Shown here: piece after piece, positions 13,696-19,149 of the stretch | Numbering within the stretch: position 1 is the stretch's first letter | How the letters are laid out: every line of letters starts with the position of its first letter | NCBI GenBank assembly: GCA_035500455.1 | Contig: DATJXG010000359.1 | Span: forward strand, 1-19,149 | Direction: 5' to 3' | Length of the DNA: 19,149 nucleotides | Origin: DATJXG01 sp035500455 | GTDB taxonomy: Bacteria; Acidobacteriota; Terriglobia; Terriglobales; Acidobacteriaceae | Notes under the pieces: model-generated | The model's input: only the letters and a program-made list of their open reading frames with translations | Database searches by the model: none | Told to the model about the DNA's origin: nothing | Program-made: the position numbers and the translations under genes

Positions 13696-14612
13696 ATGGA
13701 AGCCGCCGTTTTCATCGCCGTAATCTCAATGGCGTCGCCCTGATGGAACAGGTCCACCAGCTTGGCTGTCCAGTGGCAGGAGAGCTTCAACAGTGGGTTG
13801 TTGATGATTCGCCCTTCGGTTGACTTTCGGCCGTTGCCACGATTGCGCCAGATCTGCAGGCTTCCCAGAATGCCGGAATAATCGGAGTTGTAGCGCACCG
13901 CCTGCAGCAGAAAGTTGTGTTCCCGCAAAAGCCGGGAGAGGGTTTCAACCGAGTACGAGAAGGGATGCACCGGGGCTCCCAGATACCACCAGTACTCGCG
14001 AAAGAGCCTGGCGTTGAGGCTGGCGATATTGGGGACGCCGATAAAGAGTTTGCCGTCGGGACGCAACACGCGGTGAATCTCTTCCAGGGTCGACCGCGGG
14101 CAGGATACATGCTCGAATGAGTGGTTGGAACGAACGTAATCAAAGAAGGAGTCGGGAAAAGCCGCCTCTTCGAGCAAGCCGGTAAAGATGTCGAGTCCCG
14201 CGGTCTGGCGCCCGATTTGCGCTGCCGCCGCGTTGGGCTCGACGCCATAGGTTTCCCAGCCTCGTTCGCGCATCATGCTCATGAACCATCCGCTCCCGCA
14301 GCCCAGGTCGAGCATCCGGCCGGGGGCCGGGAAACGCGGATCGACGGTCTGGATGCGGCAGTGCAGCATCTTCTTCAGAAATTCTTTCCATCCCGCGGAA
14401 TGAAACCTGTCCTGATGGGCGTAGTAGTCCGCGGGATAGAGCGCTGCCAGTTCCTGGTCAGACAAGGCAGGGTTCAGAAATACCAGCCCGCAGCCGGCAC
14501 AGCGGACGATGCGGTACTCGCCGGGAATGCCGTAGTGGCGGTCCCGCGCGCGATAGATTTCTTGCTGAGCAGTTTCCGCGCACAGCGGGCAGTGGCTCAG
14601 TTCGTGGCTCAT
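13692..14612 (-). CDS. Class I SAM methyltransferase with N-terminal four-cysteine zinc motif
   Basis: The 306-residue protein begins with CPLC (8-11) and CAGC (38-41), a zinc-ribbon-like module ending in GLVFLNPALSDQEL. The methyltransferase fold follows: motif I LDLGCGSGW (101-109), GVEPN with the ribose-binding acid (123-127), and FFDYVRSNHSFEHV (156-169). Its layout parallels the methyltransferase at 1750-2658, but the sequences are clearly divergent. Such enzymes methylate sugars in O-antigen and capsule clusters; the acceptor cannot be assigned. It is separated by three bases from the acyltransferase stop upstream and overlaps the epimerase downstream by four bases (ATGA), so it is firmly inside the coupled right-hand block. 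Confidence 0.87.
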   Translation of the reverse strand: MSHELSHCPLCAETAQQEIYRARDRHYGIPGEYRIVRCAGCGLVFLNPALSDQELAALYPADYYAHQDRFHSAGWKEFLKKMLHCRIQTVDPRFPAPGRMLDLGCGSGWFMSMMRERGWETYGVEPNAAAAQIGRQTAGLDIFTGLLEEAAFPDSFFDYVRSNHSFEHVSCPRSTLEEIHRVLRPDGKLFIGVPNIASLNARLFREYWWYLGAPVHPFSYSVETLSRLLREHNFLLQAVRYNSDYSGILGSLQIWRNRGNGRKSTEGRIINNPLLKLSCHWTAKLVDLFHQGDAIEITAMKTAASI

Positions 14613-14615
14613 GGG

Positions 14616-15272
14616 CTAAGCGACTGGGGACGCCATTTCCACGCCTACCCGAATCCATTGCTGGCGCGTGAAATCGTATTGTCGAAGCACAGCCGCAGGG
14701 GCCCCCGCCGCCGTGCAGTAGGGGGGGATGTCGCGGGTAACCACCGAGTTGGCGCCGATCACGGCGCCCTGCCCGATCCTGACGTTGGGAAGAATGACGG
14801 CGCCGATCCCGATAAAGGCGCCATCGCCGATCTCTACAAAAGCGTCGTCGTCCTGAATTCGGCCGCCGATTTTCTGCGCCTCCGCCACGTCGGCGAAAGG
14901 ATGGGTGACGTCCACGATGGAACAATTGGCCGTGATCGAGACCTTGCTGCCGATTCGCACCCGGTTGTGGCAGGCGATGTGGACGTTTTGCTCGATGTTG
15001 GTATCGTCCCCGATGGAAAGGCACGGTGTGCGTTCCGAGGAAGACCGCACGGCTTCGAGCCGGGCTCCTTCCCGGATCATCACCCGCTTTCCGATACTGA
15101 TGAATTCAGGGTTGAGGATCAGGATTGGCCGGCGGATGCAGGATCCACTTCCGAGTTCGCGAAAAAACAGCCGGTAAAAGATGGCGGCCTTGATCCGGTA
15201 GTACAGGTTGCTGAGCGCATGCAACTGGTTAAGAAAAGGCATTTGCCCAAGGCGCTGTAACTTCTTCCACAT
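14616..15272 (-). CDS. Left-handed beta-helix acyltransferase (hexapeptide repeat, O-acetyltransferase-like)
   Basis: The 218-residue protein consists mostly of hexapeptide repeats of the [LIV]GxxxxI type, for example SIGKRVMI, SIGDDTNI, RIGSKVSI, EIGDGAFIGIGAVI and RIGQGAVIGANSVV (between about 59 and 178). It ends with the typical GAPAAVLRQYD cap (190-200). His124 in DVTHPF fits the catalytic histidine of WbbJ/maltose-O-acetyltransferase-like enzymes. It probably transfers an acetyl group from acetyl-CoA to a sugar of the repeat unit. The first 40 residues are amphipathic and may associate with the membrane. It starts 19 bases after the flippase stop with no clear Shine-Dalgarno, so translation may depend on the upstream gene. 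Confidence 0.9.
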   Translation of the reverse strand: MWKKLQRLGQMPFLNQLHALSNLYYRIKAAIFYRLFFRELGSGSCIRRPILILNPEFISIGKRVMIREGARLEAVRSSSERTPCLSIGDDTNIEQNVHIACHNRVRIGSKVSITANCSIVDVTHPFADVAEAQKIGGRIQDDDAFVEIGDGAFIGIGAVILPNVRIGQGAVIGANSVVTRDIPPYCTAAGAPAAVLRQYDFTRQQWIRVGVEMASPVA

Positions 15273-15291
15273 GGTGAAGGTCGAGTGTGAG

Positions 15292-16809
15292 TCAGGACTG
15301 CGCTGCCAGGCGCAGGGAACGCAGCTTGGCGCGCTCGGCTCCGACCAGACCCCAGCGCCATCCGAGGATCGCGGTTAGCGTCAAGGCGGCGAAGGCGCAC
15401 GAATATTCTGCCGCGGGGGATAGATCAGGAGTTTTCTGCAGCGCGATGGTGCAAAGCATCAGGGGCAGAGCGCAAACCATCGGCCGGAACAGGCCATCTC
15501 GCAGGTAATCCGACATGCGGAATTCAATTCTGACGGTGCGCCGCATGTTATAGACGATATTTCCTCCCACGCCCACAGCCGCGCCTACCAGAGTGCCGAT
15601 GGCCACGCCCATCGCCCCGAACAGGTAGCCGCCGATGAGGCTGGCGAGCAGGTTGGAGAAGCCCTCGAGAAGAGGCGTGAGGATGACCAGGCGCTGTTGC
15701 CCGGTCCCGAGCAGCATCATTATGTAGGGGACGGCGGAGAGGCGGAGCATATTCGCCGCCACCAGCACCTGCATTACGGCGGTTCCGTGGAGCGCGTATT
15801 CCGGGCCCAGCCACACAGCGAGAATGCGGCGCGCGAACAGCACCAGCGGAAGCCCGGTCAGCAACAGCAGAAACGCGCCATAGCGCGTCGCCGTGATCAT
15901 GCTGACTCCGAGATCGGCCGCGGCTTCGCGGGCGGACTGTTCCGCCGAAGCCGGAATCAGGACTCCGAATACGGCGTTCTGCAGGCCCGCCAGAAACACC
16001 ACCAGGGTGGCCGCAACCGAGTAATAGGCGACCGCTCGAAATTCAAAATATCCCACCAGGAGCACATCCAGCCCGGTCACCAGCAGCATGGCGAAGGACC
16101 ACACGCTCAGGCTCAGGCAGTAGTCGAAGAGTTCTTTTCCCGCCGCGCGCGAGAACAGGCGCATCGAGGCGCGGATCGCCGGCGCCAGCTTTCGGTACAG
16201 CAGGTACTGCAGGCCGTAGGCCGCCAGATTGACCGCTGCCATCGCTGCTCCCATCCGGGCCAGATCGCCGCCATGGCGGACAATCAGGACCAGGAGCACG
16301 GCGCTCAACGCCTTCGATCCGGCCAGGATCACGGCCGGCACTTCGTAGCGCTGCAGACCGATGAAGATTCCATTGAACACAGAGGCCGGCAGCCCAACGG
16401 CTAATGAACTGGCCACCAGCATCAGGGCCACGCGCGCGTCCCTGGCCAATGCGGCCGGAATCTGCGGAAAAAGATGGGGAAGCAGAATCGCGGCACCGAC
16501 GCTCGCCGCAAGGCCGAGCAGGCCAGCCGCGGTAAGGGCCACCAGCGAGGTGCTGACAATCTGGTCGCGATGCGCGGTGTCGCCCTTCTGGTGGGTGTAG
16601 GCCACGAAGCGCCCCACAGCGGTCTGAATTCCGAAATCCAGATAGCCGATGTAGGCGCTAAGCTGCAAAACCAGGGCCCAGGCGCCGTAGGCCTCCACCG
16701 ACATGGCGCGAGTAAGGAAAGGCGGCAACAGAAGCGCGACCAGGGCGGCGGAACTACCCCGCGCCACGTTAGCAACGGCATTCTTCAGCAGTTTGCCGCT
16801 TCGCGTCAT
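15292..16809 (-). CDS. wzx: Oligosaccharide flippase Wzx (MOP superfamily)
   Basis: From the ATG at 16809 the protein is 505 residues with roughly 12-14 predicted membrane segments. It opens KNAVANVARGSSAALVALLL followed by PPFLTRAMSVEAYGAW, a typical start for polysaccharide exporters of the RfbX/Wzx type. Wzx moves the finished lipid-linked repeat unit across the cytoplasmic membrane to the polymerase. The frame stays open upstream, with ATGs at 16920 (11-base overlap with the dehydratase gene) and 16935. Those would add 37-42 hydrophilic, Arg/Gly/Pro-rich residues not expected in this family, so 16809 is preferred. No start has a strong ribosome site, so a longer product is possible. Confidence 0.88.
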   Translation of the reverse strand: MTRSGKLLKNAVANVARGSSAALVALLLPPFLTRAMSVEAYGAWALVLQLSAYIGYLDFGIQTAVGRFVAYTHQKGDTAHRDQIVSTSLVALTAAGLLGLAASVGAAILLPHLFPQIPAALARDARVALMLVASSLAVGLPASVFNGIFIGLQRYEVPAVILAGSKALSAVLLVLIVRHGGDLARMGAAMAAVNLAAYGLQYLLYRKLAPAIRASMRLFSRAAGKELFDYCLSLSVWSFAMLLVTGLDVLLVGYFEFRAVAYYSVAATLVVFLAGLQNAVFGVLIPASAEQSAREAAADLGVSMITATRYGAFLLLLTGLPLVLFARRILAVWLGPEYALHGTAVMQVLVAANMLRLSAVPYIMMLLGTGQQRLVILTPLLEGFSNLLASLIGGYLFGAMGVAIGTLVGAAVGVGGNIVYNMRRTVRIEFRMSDYLRDGLFRPMVCALPLMLCTIALQKTPDLSPAAEYSCAFAALTLTAILGWRWGLVGAERAKLRSLRLAAQS

Positions 16810-16909
16810 CTGTTTGGCTCGAAACACGCCCGCTCTTTTATCTCCGGCTGGCTCTCCCGGCGGGTCTCCCGCTGCGCGCGGAAAGCCTCGCGCGGCTGCG
16901 AGAAGGTGG
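16810..16909 (-). other. Gap or N-terminal extension region between gmd and wzx
   Basis: These 100 bases stay open in the wzx frame. They contain a short perfect hairpin at 16860-16872 (gcggg, 3-base loop, cccgc) and a CG-rich stretch around 16872-16896. I see no independent gene. If translation begins at 16920, the region encodes a hydrophilic extension of Wzx; otherwise it is a short leader. Confidence 0.4.
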
Positions 16910-17914
16910 TTAACGTCCATTGCGCGCGCCGACAAACGCCAAAGACTTTTCGGCTTCGGTCCGCTGCACCAACTCCAGGTCGGCGAGGGCCATCATGCGA
17001 ATCAGCTCTTCGAAGCTCACTTCGGGTGTCCAGCCGAGTTTTTCCCTGGCCTTTTGGGCGTTACCGCAGAGCGTGTCCACTTCGGCGGGTCGAATGAGTT
17101 TGGGATCAATCTCCACGTGCTTCTGCCAATCCAGCCCCAGGGTGCCGAAGGCAACCTCCAGCAATTCGCGAATGCTGTGAGTTTGCCCCGTGGCCAGCAC
17201 GAAGTCCTCGGCCTCCGTTTGTTGCAGCATCAGCCACATGGCGCGTACGTAGTCTCCCGCGAATCCCCAATCGCGCTTGGCATCCAGATTGCCCATGAGT
17301 AGCTTGGTGGCCAGGCCGCACTTGATGCGCGCCGCCTGATGGGTGACCTTGCGGCTGACAAACTCCAGGCCGCGGCGCGGCGATTCATGGTTAAAGCCCA
17401 TGGCCGAGCAGGCAAACAGGCCATAGCTCTCGCGATAATTCACGGTGAGGTAGTGGCCGAAAACTTTGGCTACGCCGTACGGGCTGCGGGGATAAAAGGG
17501 CGTGGTCTCGGTTTGCGGCGTCTGGCGCACCTTGCCGAACATCTCTGAGCTTGAGGCCTGCAGGAAGCGGGCTTGCGGGCGGTGCCGGCGAATGGCCTCC
17601 AGCACACGAATCACGCCCAGGCCGGTGACATCGCCGGTGAGCACGGGTTGCTTCCAGGAGACCGGGACAAAACTCTGCGCCGCCAGGTTGTAAACCTCGT
17701 CCGGCTGAACCGAGAGCATGATGGTGTCGAGGGAAGACTGGTCGGTGAGGTCGCCTTCGACGAGTTCGATATCGTTCATCAGGCCTTCAATGCGGTCAAA
17801 AGTCTTCACGCTGCTGCGGCGCAATAGGCCGAAGACCTGGTATCCCTTTTGCAGCAGCAGTTCGGCCAGGTAGGATCCGTCCTGCCCGGTGATCCCGGTA
17901 ATCAGTGCGCGCAT
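16910..17914 (-). CDS. gmd: GDP-mannose 4,6-dehydratase family (Gmd; possibly DmhA-like)
   Basis: The 334-residue protein is an extended SDR close to Gmd: ALITGITGQDGSYLAELLL (3-21), RRSSVKTFDRI (32-42), VEGDLTD (52-58), NLAAQSFVPVSW (76-87), the catalytic SSSEMFG (121-127), YGVAK (Tyr146, Lys150), GFNHESPRRG (173-182) and WGFAGDYVRAMW (216-227). Gmd turns GDP-mannose into GDP-4-keto-6-deoxy-mannose, the precursor of GDP-fucose, GDP-rhamnose and related sugars. DmhA enzymes of the same family act on GDP-D-glycero-D-manno-heptose, which the heptose genes in this locus could provide. Sequence alone does not separate the two. No Fcl or Rmd reductase is evident in the window. AGGAG lies 6 bases before the ATG, supporting the start. 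It follows the Wzz-type gene after 44 bases. Confidence 0.88.
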   Translation of the reverse strand: MRALITGITGQDGSYLAELLLQKGYQVFGLLRRSSVKTFDRIEGLMNDIELVEGDLTDQSSLDTIMLSVQPDEVYNLAAQSFVPVSWKQPVLTGDVTGLGVIRVLEAIRRHRPQARFLQASSSEMFGKVRQTPQTETTPFYPRSPYGVAKVFGHYLTVNYRESYGLFACSAMGFNHESPRRGLEFVSRKVTHQAARIKCGLATKLLMGNLDAKRDWGFAGDYVRAMWLMLQQTEAEDFVLATGQTHSIRELLEVAFGTLGLDWQKHVEIDPKLIRPAEVDTLCGNAQKAREKLGWTPEVSFEELIRMMALADLELVQRTEAEKSLAFVGARNGR

Positions 17915-17920
17915 ATTCTT

Positions 17921-17925
17921 CTCCT
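17921..17925 (-). promoter_or_regulatory. Shine-Dalgarno (AGGAG) for gmd
   Basis: The reverse complement of 17921-17925 is AGGAG, 6 bases before the ATG at 17914, which confirms the gmd start and indicates independent initiation after the 44-base gap. Confidence 0.6.
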
Positions 17926-17958
17926 GTTCAGGATGTGGGGTGTGACCGCAAACGATGT

Positions 17959-19149
17959 TTAGGACTCCCGGTCGGACTCGTCCTCATGCCCATTCCGCCG
18001 AAAACGGCTCGCCGTCTCGTCGGGTGGCCCGCCAGGGCTGTGACCGTTGCGCGAAGTCCAGGGCAGGTGGCTCTTAAGCGTATGGAACTCTGATTTCGCG
18101 CTTTGAAAAACTTCCGTGGCAAAGGCTTTGCGGGGATCGCTGGAGGCAAGCTGATCCCACCCCGCCTTGGCGCATACCCAGGCCGCCGCCAGCCCCATAC
18201 AAAGCATGGTGCAACAAATGACGATCACGGTGCGGGGAGGAAACGACTTCCGCTCGGGAACCACGGCCGCGTCCAGCACCTTGACGGTGGGAATTTCTTT
18301 GGCCTCCTGCACCTTGGCCATCTCGTATTCCTTGGTGAGGGTTTCGAGCACCGCCTCCTGGATCTTGGTGCGCCGGTAAAGGTCGGCGAACTGCACTCCC
18401 AGCAAGGGCAGCTTGCGGATGGAAGGATACAGGTCGTTGCTGGTGTCGTTGGCCAGGTCGGCAGTGGTTCCTCCCTTGCCCCCCAGTTTTTGCAACTGGT
18501 TTTTCAATTCGTCCATCCGCGCCCGCAGGGAGCGGACGCGCACATTGCCGTCGGTATAAATCTGTTTGAGGCCTTCATACTCCGATTGCGCGGCAATGAG
18601 TTCGCCCTGCAGGGTGGCCGCCGCTTCCACCATGGCTTTGCCCTGCTCCTTGACGTCGATAGTGGTGTTCTTGCTGGCGTACTGGCTGAAATCGGTCTCC
18701 GCCGATTCCAGATCCTGGGAGACCGACTTCAGACGTCCTTCCAGGAAAATTCGTTCCCGCCGCGCCGAGGAAGTGCTCAACTCCGCCACCAGGCGATTGA
18801 GTTCATCGACGTAGGCCTGGGCCATGGCGGTGGCCCGCTGCGGGTCGCGGTCGCTCACTCTGATGGTGATGATCTGGCTCTTGCGGTCAATGGAGACGTC
18901 GGTGCGGTCGGCGAGGTCGCTGCGCGCATCTTCCATACGCCGGTCCCAATAGACGTGTTTCAGGTTGAATTGCTGGATCAGATTGTCCCGCACGGTGCGG
19001 CTGCCCAGGATTCCCACAAAAACGTCGCTGTTGCTTTTGAGGCCCAGAAGATTGCTGGCGATGCCGCTGAGCCCCTCGCCACCGGAGCTGGTGCTCTGGG
19101 ACATCGCCGCCACCGCCGCCAGCGCCATGCCGGAACCGGACTGGTTGTC
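17959..19149 (-). CDS. Wzz/GNVR chain-length determinant protein (5' end cut by window)
   Basis: The frame is open to the right edge; 396 C-terminal residues are visible and the N-terminus with the first membrane segment is missing. Visible parts are the end of the Wzz-type N-terminal domain (SDVFVGILGSRTVRDNLIQQF), the ITIRVSDRDPQRATAMAQAYVDELN segment, and a long coiled-coil region rich in Glu, Gln and Lys. These are followed by a GNVR-like DLYRRTKIQEAVLETLTKEYE, the proline-rich VVPERKSFPPRT, and a second membrane segment (about 306-327 of the visible part). Such proteins sit in the inner membrane and set polysaccharide chain length. After the membrane segment there is only a hydrophilic tail of about 70 residues, with no Walker motifs, so it lacks a fused tyrosine kinase. 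The internal Met at 19128 is not the start. Confidence 0.85.
   Translation of the reverse strand, partial: DNQSGSGMALAAVAAMSQSTSSGGEGLSGIASNLLGLKSNSDVFVGILGSRTVRDNLIQQFNLKHVYWDRRMEDARSDLADRTDVSIDRKSQIITIRVSDRDPQRATAMAQAYVDELNRLVAELSTSSARRERIFLEGRLKSVSQDLESAETDFSQYASKNTTIDVKEQGKAMVEAAATLQGELIAAQSEYEGLKQIYTDGNVRVRSLRARMDELKNQLQKLGGKGGTTADLANDTSNDLYPSIRKLPLLGVQFADLYRRTKIQEAVLETLTKEYEMAKVQEAKEIPTVKVLDAAVVPERKSFPPRTVIVICCTMLCMGLAAAWVCAKAGWDQLASSDPRKAFATEVFQSAKSEFHTLKSHLPWTSRNGHSPGGPPDETASRFRRNGHEDESDRES

Noticed and set aside
12472..13743. Plus-strand open frame of 423 codons
   Set aside because: It is antisense to the cysteine-insert epimerase and has no domain features despite its length.
14121..15260. 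Plus-strand open frame of 379 codons
   Set aside because: It crosses antisense to two well-supported genes (methyltransferase and hexapeptide acyltransferase) and shows no family motif.
1..19149. CRISPR arrays, tRNA/rRNA genes, transposases, phage or defence genes
   Set aside because: No regularly spaced repeats, RNA gene signatures or mobile-element and defence protein motifs were seen on either strand.

Overview
The window is a dense, GC-rich (by eye about 60%) surface-polysaccharide locus. All 18 genes I accept lie on the minus strand, so transcription runs from the right end (19149) to the left end (1). I found no tRNA, rRNA, CRISPR array, transposase or phage gene. The layout, GC content and several families of dispersed intergenic inverted repeats fit a soil-type Acidobacteriota genome. 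That is an impression from memory of such genomes, not something the sequence proves. The first gene (right edge) and last gene (left edge) are both cut by the window.

In transcription order the right half holds: a Wzz-type chain-length regulator (partial); a GDP-mannose 4,6-dehydratase family protein; the flippase Wzx; a hexapeptide acyltransferase; a zinc-finger-type SAM methyltransferase; a dTDP-L-rhamnose 4-epimerase-like enzyme; a GT2 glycosyltransferase; a Wzy-like polymerase; two GT4 glycosyltransferases; and a small transaldolase. Several of these genes are tightly coupled, with overlaps of 4, 8, 8 and 14 bases or a gap of 3. The left half holds: the polyprenyl-phosphate sugar-phosphate transferase that starts the repeat unit; a GalE-like epimerase; a HddA-like heptose-7-phosphate kinase; a GmhB-like heptose bisphosphate phosphatase; a second zinc-finger-type methyltransferase; a GalU-like nucleotidyltransferase; and a GmhA-like sedoheptulose-7-phosphate isomerase (partial). 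Here the genes are separated, and four gaps carry four different inverted repeats.

Together the genes describe a complete Wzx/Wzy-dependent pathway: one initiating transferase, three further glycosyltransferases, a flippase, a polymerase and a length regulator. A repeat unit of about four sugars, decorated by acylation and methylation, would fit. The most coherent story is a D,D-heptose branch. The transaldolase has Phe where fructose-6-phosphate aldolases have Tyr, so it could supply sedoheptulose-7-phosphate. GmhA, HddA and GmhB would turn that into heptose-1-phosphate. A guanylyltransferase (HddC), not seen here, would make GDP-heptose, and the Gmd-family protein might then make a 6-deoxy-heptose. 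The families are well supported; the substrate assignments are inference.
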